From the NCBI RefSeq assembly GCF_001457415.1, contig NZ_LN881724.1:1364001-1428000 (forward strand): DNA of 64,000 bases. Reading direction: 5' to 3'. This document shows, piece by piece, positions 1 to 8,298 of the stretch (position 1 is the first letter of the stretch; each line of letters begins with the position of its first letter). The notes beneath the pieces were generated by a model. That model was not told the origin of the DNA. It did not search any database and worked only from the letters and a program-made list of their open reading frames with translations. Both the position numbers and the translations under genes were made by a program. This DNA comes from Gorillibacterium timonense. Its GTDB lineage: Bacteria > Bacillota > Bacilli > Paenibacillales > NBRC-103111.

Positions 1-1143
1 GGCTTGGAGCGCATCGAGCTCCGCCTGCTTCTTCTGCTGGCCCTGTTCGTAGACATCGTGGATCAAGAGCTCGATGCTGGTCGCCATCTGGTTAAAGGAG
101 TTCGCGATGTGAACGAACTCGTCGTTGCCGGTGAATTCGATGCGCTTCTCCAGGTTGCCGTCCTTGAAGGAGCGAACGAGCTTCAGAATTCGTTTCATCT
201 TCTTGCCCGATACGCGCGCCACAACGAACCCGATGCCCGCCATCACGACGAAGCTGATTCCGCAAATGGCGACGATGACGCGTTGCAGCCGGCTCGCATC
301 CTTATTCAGGTACGTGTGAGGCACTTGAGCTTCCATGACGAAGCCGGTGTCCGGCATATCTTCTTCAATGCTCAAATAATCCGATTGATCCTTTGAAGTT
401 CCTTCAAGAGAATGGCCCTTCTCATACAGGATGCGGCCTTGGTTGTCGAATAAACGGAGACGCATCCCCTGTTCGAATGGAAAGGTATTGTTTGTTGTGC
501 TGAGCAGATCATCCAAACGGGCAGTTATCTGCACGTAGCCGATAACGGTAGGTCCTGCCCCCGATGTAACCAGCTTGCGGAAGTGCGATAGATTGCCGAG
601 CTCCTTGTCGGTGCCGAGCTGAATCCACAGATTGTCAGCGTACGCTCCCTGCAAATAGCGGAACCAATCGGTGTCCACGATCCGCGAGAAATTCAAGACG
701 TAATAATCCCTTCGTTGAATCGGTGCGGCCATATCGTCACCGGGAACTTCAAGGATCTCCTCATTCACGGTATAGAGGGCGAGCCGCAGGTTGTTGCCGT
801 AGAGGAGCAGAGGTCCCTTCATCTGAGGAACGATGTTGTCCCTAATGTTCAGCATGACATCGCGTTGGTTGCCCGTAAATTGCAGAGCCGTCTGCAGCGA
901 CAAGCTGCTGAAGAGGGTGTCGGACATGCGCTGAATCTCGTCCATTTGATACGTCATGTTGTTGCGGGTCTGCTTAACGAGCGTGCGGATGTTGGTCTCC
1001 GCCATTTCCGTCCGAGATTCCACGAGCATGGTATAGGAGATGTATCCGATGAGAAGGTCGGTTAGCAGAACGAGAATCAGGTAGGGAATCATGATCTTGT
1101 ACGTAAAGGGAATGAATCTCTTTTTGGTCCAGAAAGGGCGCAT
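1..1143 (-). CDS. YesM-type sensor histidine kinase, N-terminal part (cut by window edge)
   Basis: Membrane sensor kinase of the YesM (HPK7) class, which senses an extracellular signal and phosphorylates a YesN-type response regulator. The first 381 codons are visible. They give a basic N-terminus (MRPFWTKKRFIPFTYK), a first membrane helix at about residues 17-40, a long extracellular domain, a second helix at about 290-310 (VIVAICGISFVVMAG) and a HAMP domain. It ends in a Gln-rich linker (QQKKQAELDALQA), which in this family leads straight into the phospho-acceptor box. The histidine and ATPase domains lie beyond base 1. Start 1143 is chosen because GAGGGG sits about 8 bases upstream; an ATG at 1149 is also possible but too close to that site. 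A YesN regulator probably follows outside the window. Confidence 0.85.
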   Translation of the reverse strand, partial: MRPFWTKKRFIPFTYKIMIPYLILVLLTDLLIGYISYTMLVESRTEMAETNIRTLVKQTRNNMTYQMDEIQRMSDTLFSSLSLQTALQFTGNQRDVMLNIRDNIVPQMKGPLLLYGNNLRLALYTVNEEILEVPGDDMAAPIQRRDYYVLNFSRIVDTDWFRYLQGAYADNLWIQLGTDKELGNLSHFRKLVTSGAGPTVIGYVQITARLDDLLSTTNNTFPFEQGMRLRLFDNQGRILYEKGHSLEGTSKDQSDYLSIEEDMPDTGFVMEAQVPHTYLNKDASRLQRVIVAICGISFVVMAGIGFVVARVSGKKMKRILKLVRSFKDGNLEKRIEFTGNDEFVHIANSFNQMATSIELLIHDVYEQGQQKKQAELDALQA

Positions 1144-1373
1144 GTTCATCTTCCCCTCGATTCGACATGAACTTCCTTTACTATATCAGAAAATGCACAG
1201 AAAACGAGCCGGATCGCCTTACCGCAAATTTCCATTCCGAGCCGAAGGATTTTCAGGTAAAATGAGGAAAGTTATTGCCGAACGATTCAGCCTCCGAGTT
1301 CGCTTGATGCTTGGACGTTGCAGATCAGGGACTGCTATCGAAATTTGGCAACCATCTCTGGAGGGCCTACCCT

Positions 1374-1817
1374 ATGAATAAAGTGGTCCAGTTTCTGGAT
1401 AGCAAGGAAGTGCTGTTTGAAATCATCACGCAAGAACGGACCCTCCATTCGGCTCAGGAGGGAGCCGATTATTTCGGTATATCTCTCGGTCAGACCGCGC
1501 CAGCCTTGTTGGTGAAGTCGGAGAAGGGGTATGCTTGCTTGATCCTATCGGGCGACCGCGGGCCGGTGAACTGGGATGAGCTCAAGCTGGTGCTGGGGGT
1601 TGAAGGGGTAAAGCTGGCGAAGCCGAAGGAAGTCGAGCAAGTGACGGGAAGCTCGGTCGGAGATGTCGCTTTGATCCAACCGGAGCTCCCAGTTGTAATC
1701 GACCGGAGGTTATTCCGGTATGACCTGATCTACGGAGGAACGGGCAGTCCGCGGACCACCTTGAAGATTTCGCCCAAGGATGTGGAGCGCCTGCATACGG
1801 TTGTTGGGTATCTCTAA
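1374..1817 (+). CDS. YbaK/EbsC-domain protein (aminoacyl-tRNA deacylase family)
   Basis: A 147-residue protein with the YbaK/EbsC fold outline, a family that hydrolyses mischarged aminoacyl-tRNA in trans or acts as a ProX-like editing domain. Visible features are the N-terminal section TLHSAQEGADYFGISLGQTAPALLV, split here as TLHSAQEGADYF and GISLGQTAPALLV, a Gly-rich region around GDRGPVNWDEL and a C-terminal GGTGSPRTTLKISP element. GGAGGG lies 8 bases before the ATG, which decides this start over an upstream alternative at 1311. A second and more typical YbaK protein is encoded at 5278-5760. The substrate cannot be read from sequence. Family assignment is fairly firm, function is not. Confidence 0.7.
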   Translation: MNKVVQFLDSKEVLFEIITQERTLHSAQEGADYFGISLGQTAPALLVKSEKGYACLILSGDRGPVNWDELKLVLGVEGVKLAKPKEVEQVTGSSVGDVALIQPELPVVIDRRLFRYDLIYGGTGSPRTTLKISPKDVERLHTVVGYL

Positions 1818-1883
1818 CTTGGGTATCCCTAACAAAGGGAATTCACAAAGGGAGTAACATAGGAAATGGGAGGGAGGGCTTTG

Positions 1884-2642
1884 ATGGACCGGATAGCTAT
1901 TCTTTCGGACATCCATGGAAATGTTCCGGCTCTCGAAGCGGTGCTTGAGGATATCCGCATGCGGGACGTTACCCGTATTTATTGCTTGGGGGATTTGGTG
2001 GGGAAAGGGCCTGAATCCGACTTGACGGTCGATCTCGTCCGGGACCGATGCGAACGGATTGTGCGAGGGAATTGGGATGATTTCGTTCCGAATGTGACCG
2101 ATAGCAAGACGATAAATTGGCATCAGCAAGTGCTTGGCAAAGAACGGCTTGCTTTCCTGCACACGCTGCCGTTCGTGATTGAAGAGTACATAAGCGGTCG
2201 TTATGTCCGGTTGTTTCACGCTTCCCCCCGCAGCCTCTATGAGCGGATTCAGCCTTGGGATGAGGAAGAGAAGAGGATGTCTCTCTTTGCGGCTTCCGAA
2301 TGGATGATGGAACAAGTAACGGCGGATGTCGTCGGGTATGGAGACATTCATCAAGCTTATCTTCAGCATTTGCCGGAGGGCAAAACATTGTTCAACACAG
2401 GGAGCGTAGGAAATCCGCTCGATCTGACCCAAGCCTCCTATGTCATCCTGGAGGGGGTATGCGGCAGTAAAACGCCTGGACCATTCGGGCTTCAGTTCGT
2501 CCGCGTGCCCTACGACATTGAGCGAGCGGTGCAGCTGGCGGTAAGATCGGCAATGCCGGAAGCGGAAGCGTACATAAATGAGCTTCGTACCGCGAAGTAC
2601 CGGGGTTTGAAGCCAAAACTGCAGGAGGACTACCATCCGTGA
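1884..2642 (+). CDS. Calcineurin-like metallophosphoesterase
   Basis: A 252-residue cytoplasmic phosphoesterase of the YfcE/MJ0936 group, predicted to hydrolyse phosphodiesters or phosphomonoesters with a two-metal centre. Metal-binding motifs occur in order: DIHGN near the N-terminus, GDLVGKGP, RGNWDD, then a later GDIHQAY and GSVGNP. The ATG at 1884 is preferred because GGGAGGG lies just upstream; an in-frame ATG at 1866 would add six residues. The TGA stop overlaps the GTG start of the next gene by four bases, so the two are probably translationally coupled. Confidence 0.85.
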   Translation: MDRIAILSDIHGNVPALEAVLEDIRMRDVTRIYCLGDLVGKGPESDLTVDLVRDRCERIVRGNWDDFVPNVTDSKTINWHQQVLGKERLAFLHTLPFVIEEYISGRYVRLFHASPRSLYERIQPWDEEEKRMSLFAASEWMMEQVTADVVGYGDIHQAYLQHLPEGKTLFNTGSVGNPLDLTQASYVILEGVCGSKTPGPFGLQFVRVPYDIERAVQLAVRSAMPEAEAYINELRTAKYRGLKPKLQEDYHP

Positions 2643-3231
2643 CAACGACGATATACTTTATCCGTCATGCGCAATCGGATTCCACCGTTCGGGAGGATGC
2701 CATAAGACCTTTAACGGAACGAGGACAAGAAGACTCGGTTGAACTTGCTCGAGTCTTCAAGGGAAGGGGCATCAGGCGAGTCTATTCCAGCCCTTATCGC
2801 CGGACCGTGGATACCGTTCAAGGCTTGGCCGATGAATGCGGACTTGAGATCCGCGAAGTCGAGGGTCTCCGCGAGCGGCGGGTAGGCGGTTGGGTAGAGG
2901 ACTTCCTCGCGTATGCACAGGAGCAGTGGAGCGACTTCACCTTCAAGCTCGAAGGAGGCGAATGTCTTCAAGAGGTGCAGGAGCGCAACTGCGTGCACTT
3001 CATGCCATCCTTAACGACAACGAAGGAAGCACGGTGGCGATCGGAACGCATGGCACGGCGCTCGGTACAATCATTCACCACTACGACCCATCCTTCGGCT
3101 GGCAAGGCTTCTGCCGCATCGTCAACCGGATGCCCTATGTGCTTCGCATGCGGTTTGAGGGATCAACCTTTCTGGATGTAGCTGAAATCGAATGGGACAG
3201 CCGGATTGGCGGCAGCCCTGCACAGGCCTAA
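2639..3231 (+). pseudogene. Histidine phosphatase (phosphoglycerate mutase-like), frameshifted
   Basis: This would be a cofactor-independent-looking histidine phosphatase of about 195 residues, family signature RHAQ near the N-terminus and the distal catalytic GTHGTALG. These motifs are in different frames. The first frame runs from the GTG at 2639 through YSSPYRRT and LEGGECLQEVQER. The continuation RALHAILNDNEGSTVAIG follows in the -1 frame to the TAA at 3229. The switch must occur at about 2980-2995, consistent with loss of one base. No slippery heptamer is visible there, so programmed frameshifting is unlikely. It is either a real recent mutation or a sequence error. GCAGGAGG upstream supports the GTG start. 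Confidence 0.8.
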
Positions 3232-3239
3232 TTGTCGGA

Positions 3240-3701
3240 TCAGAGCTGCTTTTCCATGCAGATGCTGGACTCACAGCATTGATACTCTCCGTATCGAGGG
3301 ATGAAGGCGTATCCGAGCTTTTGATAGAGGCGGACGGCTTCCAGCTGTGGCTCTCCGGTTTCGAGGCGCATGAGCTTGTATCCCTGTTGAAGGGCCGATT
3401 GCTCCAGCTCTCCGATGAGTCCGGAAGCTATGCCGCGATTGCGGTATTCCGGATCGACGAAGACCCGCTTGATTTCCGCCGATTCGTGATCAAGCGGTTT
3501 GAAAGCACCGCAGCCAACAGGCGTCTCTTCGAGATAGGCGACCAGGAAGGTCACATCCTCAATATGCGGATCCGAAAAGTCGAGTAAGAAGATTTCATCG
3601 GGAGGGTAGATCTGCTGTAGGTAGTGGTCGAGCATAGCAATCAGGCGGTGCAGGTCTTCGTCGCGTGCGGAGACTTGCTTCCATTGAATGGCTTCTGTCA
3701 T
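3240..3701 (-). CDS. GNAT-family N-acetyltransferase
   Basis: A 153-residue acetyl-CoA-dependent acetyltransferase; substrate unknown. The family's core is clear: FVDPEYRNRGIASGLIGELE is the acetyl-CoA pyrophosphate-binding motif A, followed by LETGEPQLEAVRLYQKLGY (motif B). The start at 3701 (MTEAIQW) has GGAGGGAAG upstream at good spacing; a longer frame to 3773 lacks this. The gene is convergent with the frameshifted phosphatase, and the two stops are only eight bases apart. Confidence 0.85.
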   Translation of the reverse strand: MTEAIQWKQVSARDEDLHRLIAMLDHYLQQIYPPDEIFLLDFSDPHIEDVTFLVAYLEETPVGCGAFKPLDHESAEIKRVFVDPEYRNRGIASGLIGELEQSALQQGYKLMRLETGEPQLEAVRLYQKLGYAFIPRYGEYQCCESSICMEKQL

Positions 3702-3802
3702 AAGGATCTTCCCTCCAGGTTGGGCGTCGTAGATAATTGACCTAACGATACCTGATGAAGGGTCGTTTGCCAAGTGAAAACACTCGAATAGGAGAATTGG
3801 CG

Positions 3803-4222
3803 ATGCTTGAAGTTGTGATTGCGGTTGTTTTTGCCTTTTGTCTGATCCTCTTCCTCGGCAATTTTGGAGTGATTGTGCTCGCTTGCCTCGCGTTCGGCTT
3901 ACTGGTAGGTTTCTTCGTAAGAGCGGGACAAACCCGTGAGGATTTGAAGGTGATCAAACGCAAGCTGGGGATTACCGATCCCGAGTCCGACTATCCGCTG
4001 GAGGATGTAGATGCGGCGGAGAAGGCAGGGGTTTGGCAGGAGGCTGAGGAGGAGGAGCATCCCGAAGATTGTGGGGATGATTTTCCGCTTGCAGACCCTG
4101 AAACGGAAAGGCTCCGTCGGATCAATCAAGAGATCGAAAGAGAGCTGGAAGACTACGCGAACCAGCAGTCGGATCTGATGGAAGGAACAGATGCGAAACG
4201 GGATACTACTTGCGATCGGTGA
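3803..4222 (+). CDS. Small membrane-anchored protein of unknown function
   Basis: A 139-residue protein that I cannot assign to a named family. Residues about 3-40 are two close hydrophobic segments (VVIAVVFAFCLILFL and GVIVLACLAFGLLVGFF). A basic stretch then starts the cytoplasmic part (REDLKVIKRKLGITD). The rest is highly acidic with a possible coiled coil near the end (TERLRRINQEIERELEDY). GGAGA seven bases upstream sets the ATG. The 3' end overlaps the convergent DUF1848 gene by 17 bases. Confidence 0.7.
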   Translation: MLEVVIAVVFAFCLILFLGNFGVIVLACLAFGLLVGFFVRAGQTREDLKVIKRKLGITDPESDYPLEDVDAAEKAGVWQEAEEEEHPEDCGDDFPLADPETERLRRINQEIERELEDYANQQSDLMEGTDAKRDTTCDR

Positions 4223-5102
4223 TCCGATCTCCTTCCTCATGAATACCGAGGAGAAAGGGGGAAGTCGGATCATGAGCGGCGCGGTTCGCGAGTGCGACTC
4301 CAAGGCTTGCATTGGCATAACAGTACAGGCATTGGTGCGTACAGGTGTTGTACGCGCCGAGATCAATGGACGGGAGGCAGTGACAGCCCGTCCGTTGATT
4401 TTTATCCGAGTGGGCCGAAATCTCACGGCCCAAGATGCGGAACAGCATCTGAGGATCGATGCAGCTTCCTGGAGCTACGCCGCAGTTGTTGTAGTCTTCG
4501 GGCTCCGTGCAGGCTTCGATCCGTAAGCCATGTCTCCGGGAGATTTCCGCGAGCCGGGAAGCAAGTTCCCTCCGTTCCTCCAAGTTCGGAGAAAGGATGC
4601 CGAGGTCCTTCGTGTTTCGCTTGGTTTTCGCATATTCGTCCAGGAAACTGATCACGACCTTCTCGGTGTACGGATGAAGCTGCTGGATCAGCTTGGTGAA
4701 GGCTTGGACATGGAACTCCGCGGTATATTGGTCTGTAAAGAGAATCGGATCGTACCGCCAGACGACTCGATGGGCCCCGACCAGCTTGGACAATTGAATG
4801 AAGGTGTCCGTGAGCATCTCCTTATCGGGAAGATTCTGTTCCACTTCGGGGCCATATGGAGTCAAGGTGACTTGGTAATAAGAGGGGTAGGCTTCCAATT
4901 GAGGCACCGCATGCAGGAACGGACGGGGATTTTTGGTCCAGAAGACGAAGGCATCAACGGCCTCAGGAGTGAGTCGAACGCGGCCGACCTGATGGCGGTT
5001 CATCGGATTCCGCACCAGTGCGTATCCCTCACGTATCCTATTCAGCAACCAATCCCCGTATAGGGCGGGGATGTCGGTTCTCCGGCTGACGCTGATGATC
5101 AT
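4206..5102 (-). CDS. DUF1848 family protein (radical-SAM-like Cys motif)
   Basis: A 298-residue member of the DUF1848 family, whose reaction is not established. The N-terminal signature ISVSRRTDIPALYGDW and the block FVFWTKNPRPF are typical of the family. Near the C-terminus the cysteines in NTCTHQCLYCYAN form a CX3CX2C pattern like that binding a 4Fe-4S cluster in radical SAM enzymes, and a further CHC lies upstream. GAGGAG precedes the chosen ATG; the frame could extend to 5147 without a ribosome site. The gene stands alone on this strand. Confidence 0.8.
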   Translation of the reverse strand: MIISVSRRTDIPALYGDWLLNRIREGYALVRNPMNRHQVGRVRLTPEAVDAFVFWTKNPRPFLHAVPQLEAYPSYYQVTLTPYGPEVEQNLPDKEMLTDTFIQLSKLVGAHRVVWRYDPILFTDQYTAEFHVQAFTKLIQQLHPYTEKVVISFLDEYAKTKRNTKDLGILSPNLEERRELASRLAEISRRHGLRIEACTEPEDYNNCGVAPGSCIDPQMLFRILGREISAHSDKNQRTGCHCLPSIDLGAYNTCTHQCLYCYANASLGVALANRAAHDPTSPFLLGIHEEGDRITDRK

Positions 5103-5216
5103 GTGCGCTTCTCCTCGCTTCATAGCTTTTTTGAGATGAGTTGTCACTTGTTTCTTCAGAAATATATCGGAATCAACAAACGGCCGTCCTCGAGTGGCTT
5201 TCCCGTTCCTTCCATA

Positions 5217-5245
5217 TTAACATCTTCTTGCCGGGAGGGTATAAT
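5217..5245 (+). promoter_or_regulatory. Sigma-A type promoter for the YbaK deacylase gene
   Basis: TTAACA at 5217-5222 and TATAAT at 5240-5245 are separated by 17 bases. The site lies about 30 bases before the GTG start at 5278 and so probably drives the following small-enzyme run. Confidence 0.65.
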
Positions 5246-5277
5246 GCAAGGAAAGAAAACGGAAGGAAGTGATAGGG

Positions 5278-5760
5278 GTGAGTGCAGGTAAAACCAATGC
5301 CATGCGCATGCTGGATAAAGCAGAGGTGGCTTATCAGCTGCATTCGTACGACCCCGAGGATGGCCAAATCCATGGAACCGCTGTTGCGCAGAAGATTGGA
5401 CTTCCTCCAGAGCAAGTGTTCAAGACATTAGTTGCTCATCACGGGAACAGCTTGTTTGTGTTTGTCATTCCGGTTGCGCTGGAGCTGGATTTGAAGAAGG
5501 CAGCCAAAGCCGCCGGTGTCAAGAATATCGAAATGCTGCCTGTAAAGGACCTGCAAAAGTGGACGGGCTATATTCGAGGCGGCTGCTCTCCGGTCGGGAT
5601 GAAGAAGCTTTATCCCACCTATCTCGATAGCAGCGCGGACGAGCAGGAGAAGATCGCCGTCAGCGCAGGGAAGATTGGATTCCAGCTTGAGCTTGCTCCG
5701 CAGGTGCTGGCGGAGCAGGTATCAGCGAAATTTGTGGACTTGACGCGAGAGGAAGGCTGA
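5278..5760 (+). CDS. ybaK: Cys-tRNA(Pro)/Cys-tRNA(Cys) deacylase YbaK
   Basis: A 160-residue cytoplasmic editing enzyme that clears Cys mis-attached to tRNA(Pro). It follows the YbaK family from end to end: TNAMRMLDKAEVAYQLHSY at the N-terminus, VFKTLVAHHG, LDLKKAAKAAG and the closing GYIRGGCSPVGMKK, the conserved ligand-pocket loop. The GTG at 5278 is preferred since GGAAGGA sits 10 bases upstream; a GTG at 5269 is too close. The NUDIX gene begins four bases after the stop. Confidence 0.88.
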   Translation: MSAGKTNAMRMLDKAEVAYQLHSYDPEDGQIHGTAVAQKIGLPPEQVFKTLVAHHGNSLFVFVIPVALELDLKKAAKAAGVKNIEMLPVKDLQKWTGYIRGGCSPVGMKKLYPTYLDSSADEQEKIAVSAGKIGFQLELAPQVLAEQVSAKFVDLTREEG

Positions 5761-5763
5761 AGG

Positions 5764-6234
5764 ATGGGGGAGAAGCCGGAGGAGATCATCAAGCTGTATA
5801 CCGTATGCATGATTGCGGACGGGGAGCGGGTTCTGCTGCTGAACCGGCAGCACGATTCCTTTAAGGGATACATTGCTCCAGGCGGTCGTGTAGATTATCC
5901 GGAAAGCCCGCTTGAAGGCGCCATCCGCGAGGTGAAGGAGGAGACCGGACTGACGGTTCGAAATCTCGTCTTCAAGGGGCTATCGGAATACATAAATCCA
6001 GGCGGGGAACGGTACATGATCTTTAATTATTTGAGCCGCGATTATGAGGGGGAACTCGTGACCGAAAGTCGGGAAGGAGTACCGGAATGGGTGCCGCTCG
6101 CGACTCTTGGACAGGTGAACATGCAGGACAATTTCCGCCGGAGGGTGCCGCTGTTTTTTGCGGAGGGGACGTTCGAAACTCATATGAATCGCTTAAACCC
6201 GGAAGGAGTCTACGAGAAGGTGCGCCAGCTATAA
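5764..6234 (+). CDS. NUDIX hydrolase (8-oxo-dGTP diphosphatase-like)
   Basis: A 156-residue NUDIX enzyme that would cleave a nucleoside diphosphate linked to another moiety. The NUDIX box is complete: a glycine pair before RVDYPESPLEG, then REVKEETGL, matching GX5EX7REUXEEXGU. The N-terminal strand KLYTVCMIADGERVLLLNRQ resembles MutT-like 8-oxo-dGTP phosphatases (YjhB/YtkD-like). It lies four bases after ybaK, so the two are probably co-transcribed; both are quality-control type enzymes. Exact substrate is uncertain. Confidence 0.85.
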   Translation: MGEKPEEIIKLYTVCMIADGERVLLLNRQHDSFKGYIAPGGRVDYPESPLEGAIREVKEETGLTVRNLVFKGLSEYINPGGERYMIFNYLSRDYEGELVTESREGVPEWVPLATLGQVNMQDNFRRRVPLFFAEGTFETHMNRLNPEGVYEKVRQL

Positions 6235-6349
6235 GCAGCGAGAATGCAGAACCCTCGTTTCGGCTGGTCGAAGCGGGATGGCTCGAAAATATCATAGATT
6301 GGAATGATAAGCCCGGAACAACAACCATGCAGCCGAAGGAGATGTCATC

Positions 6350-6862
6350 ATGACTCATGAAGTCGAAATCCTCGAAGTGAAGAAGCTGGATACGATACTT
6401 GAAAAAAGCTTAAGCGAGCTATTGATCGATGTCGTCGGAGATGGAGCCTCAATTGGTTTTCTCCCTCCTCTTGCTCGGGAGGAAGCTGCTGCGTATTGGA
6501 AGGGAGTGCTCCAGAAAGGCGTTCGACTATGGATCGCTAAGAAGAACAATCGGGTCATTGGCACCGTTCAGCTGCACCTGGCTTTGAAAGAAAACGGCCG
6601 TCATCGGGCGGAGGTCGCGAAACTGATGGTCCATCCGATCGGGCGGGGAGAAGGCACGGGCCGCAAGCTTATGCAGACTATAGAAAAGGCCGCGCTCGAA
6701 GAGGAGAGGTCGCTTTTGGTGCTCGATACGCGTGCGGGAGACCCGTCAAATGCCTTGTACCGTTCTCTTGGATACTTGGAGGCGGGACGGATTCCTCACT
6801 ATGCAAGATCGGCTAACGGGATGCTGCACGATACGATCTTTTACTACAAGGAGCTCAACTAA
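6350..6862 (+). CDS. GNAT-family N-acetyltransferase
   Basis: A 170-residue acetyltransferase. The acetyl-CoA motif VHPIGRGEGTGRKLMQTIEK and the following LLVLDTRAGDPSNALYRSLGY are characteristic. The first part, with AREEAAAYWKGVL and a variant IGTVQLHLAL strand, resembles GNATs of the YvbK/PhnO-like group, but the substrate is unknown. It follows the NUDIX gene after about 115 bases with no recognisable terminator and precedes a methyltransferase, so it probably belongs to the same loose operon. Confidence 0.85.
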   Translation: MTHEVEILEVKKLDTILEKSLSELLIDVVGDGASIGFLPPLAREEAAAYWKGVLQKGVRLWIAKKNNRVIGTVQLHLALKENGRHRAEVAKLMVHPIGRGEGTGRKLMQTIEKAALEEERSLLVLDTRAGDPSNALYRSLGYLEAGRIPHYARSANGMLHDTIFYYKELN

Positions 6863-6895
6863 TCCGTCTCGATGAAGCAGAGGAGGCTTGGCATC

Positions 6896-7480
6896 ATGAA
6901 TGACGGCAAGGATTTCGAAGGAGATCCGGCGACCCTGGAACGGCTCCGCCCATTGGAATCGGCCGAGCGGTTGGCACAGCTTCCGCCGGAGCGGCTGCTT
7001 GATCGGTTGGAACCGGTAGGCGCCGATTCCGTTCTCGATGTGGGAGCGGGCGGCGGATACTTGACCTTCCCGGCAGCTAGACGGACGACCGGGACCGTGT
7101 ACGCGATGGATGCCGATCCGAATATACGCAAGGTTCTGGAATACCGTTCTATCGAATACGGTGCTGCAAACGTAAAGGTTATAGAAGGGCGAGTGGAACA
7201 GATTCCACTCCCGGATTCATCGGTCGACAAGGGCATGGCCTCATTAATCTTTCATATTTTGGATGATCCGAGCGAGGGAGTGAACGAGCTTCTTCGGGTA
7301 ATCAAGCCCGGAGGAAGCGGGCTGATCATCGAATGGGCGAAGCCTCGACCGGACGGAAGAGCGGGGCATCGCATCTATGAAGAGGAGATGCTTCGGCTCT
7401 TGCTTGCGGCTGGTGCGGAGAACGTGAGCAGGGAGGAGTGGGCGGATACTTACTATTCGCTGACGTTCCGTAAACCGTAA
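6896..7480 (+). CDS. Class I SAM-dependent methyltransferase
   Basis: A 194-residue methyltransferase of the UbiE/Methyltransf_11 type. Motif I is VLDVGAGGGYLTFPAA, motif II the acidic YAMDADPNI, and the post-motif region has LPDSSVDKGMASLIFHIL and the substrate-proximal VIKPGGSGLIIEW. Acceptor unknown. GAGGAGG nine bases before the ATG at 6896 fixes this start over a frame beginning at 6872. A short ACCGTAA microrepeat spans the stop codon (about 7469-7497). Confidence 0.85.
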   Translation: MNDGKDFEGDPATLERLRPLESAERLAQLPPERLLDRLEPVGADSVLDVGAGGGYLTFPAARRTTGTVYAMDADPNIRKVLEYRSIEYGAANVKVIEGRVEQIPLPDSSVDKGMASLIFHILDDPSEGVNELLRVIKPGGSGLIIEWAKPRPDGRAGHRIYEEEMLRLLLAAGAENVSREEWADTYYSLTFRKP

Positions 7481-7545
7481 ACCTGAAACCGTAAACCACT
7501 TTATCGATGCCTGCGATAATCGGATCCGATTGACTCTTAACGAAT

Positions 7546-7593
7546 AACAGGGCGCGCGAAAAGCCGAGCTTACGGCTTTCTGTGTGCCCTGTT
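7546..7593. terminator. Bidirectional terminator-like hairpin
   Basis: AACAGGGC at 7546-7553 pairs with GCCCTGTT at 7586-7593, and an inner stem pairs AAAGCCG with CGGCTTT. It lies between the converging methyltransferase and exported-protein genes. The T tract is weak on both sides. Confidence 0.6.
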
Positions 7594-7610
7594 GGTTTCT
7601 ACCAAACGCA

Positions 7611-8030
7611 TTAAGAAGAGAAGTGACCGGTGAAGGTGACGCGCACCTTGATCGGAGTCGTACCGTCATTGCGGAGAATGAGCAGGTCGGTCAATGCGGG
7701 ATCGACATACCAATAAGCGTAATTGATCGATTGGGATGCCACTCCGGTAACCGTCTTCATCTGCGCGAGCTCTTTGCCATCTCGAAGAAGAGCCGCATAC
7801 CCGCCAAGGCCGGTGCTGACTGTCCCGATCTGCGAGATCGTGACGGTGACGGCAAGTGGATGCCCGCCCGGTGGTACAAACAGCACGGGGCGCACCTCAT
7901 TCGGCTGGATGGTCAACTCGATGGGGGAATTGTAGGCATGGACGACGGATAGAGCATGAGCGGGACGGGCAGCGACGAAGAAAAGCCCAAAAGCGAGAAT
8001 GGCACAAAAAAGCGCTTTCATAGAACGCAT
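7611..8030 (-). CDS. Exported protein of unknown function
   Basis: A 139-residue secreted protein. The N-terminus is a clear signal peptide (MRSMKALFCAILAFGLFFVA, cleavage likely after AHA). The mature part is a short beta-rich domain with phrases such as VLFVPPGGHPLAVTVTISQ and IKVRVTFTGHF. I recognise no family. AGGAGG stands eight bases before the start. It is divergent from nothing nearby and shares the hairpin at 7546-7593 with the converging methyltransferase gene. Confidence 0.7.
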   Translation of the reverse strand: MRSMKALFCAILAFGLFFVAARPAHALSVVHAYNSPIELTIQPNEVRPVLFVPPGGHPLAVTVTISQIGTVSTGLGGYAALLRDGKELAQMKTVTGVASQSINYAYWYVDPALTDLLILRNDGTTPIKVRVTFTGHFSS

Positions 8031-8202
8031 CTTCTTTTCCTCCTTCTCATGGGATATGGGATGTATAACAAGCGTTTCTATTATTTAGTATAATAGATTT
8101 ATCGGTAACTGTAAAATATTAGTTTTAATAGGGCATAATATACATTTGCTCGTGACCAACCCAATCCTTGCAGAAATCCGCTCGCAACATCCATCGCTCA
8201 GA

Positions 8203-8254
8203 CCATCAAAAAAGAGGTGCACCCAAAAGGAAATACATTTCCTTTGGATGCACC
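8203..8254 (-). terminator. Rho-independent terminator of the 8299-8814 gene
   Basis: On the minus strand GGTGCATCC-AAAGGAAAT pairs with ATTTCCTTT-GGGTGCACC around a three-base loop (8216-8254), followed by CTCTTTTTT. The stem is nearly perfect over 18 pairs. Confidence 0.8.
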
Positions 8255-8298
8255 CCCTTGCAGGTAGAGGGTGTATTTTTTTTGAGAGCAAACTTTAT

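Noticed and set aside
1807..1834. Direct repeat GGGTATC(T/C)CTAAC at the end of the first YbaK-like gene
   Set aside because: Two copies only; looks like a small duplication at the stop codon without clear meaning.
1710..2645. Minus-strand open frame of 311 codons
   Set aside because: Opposite the metallophosphoesterase, whose motifs are unmistakable.
2960..3000. Programmed frameshift in the phosphatase gene
   Set aside because: No slippery heptamer, no downstream pseudoknot evident, and the family does not use frameshifting.
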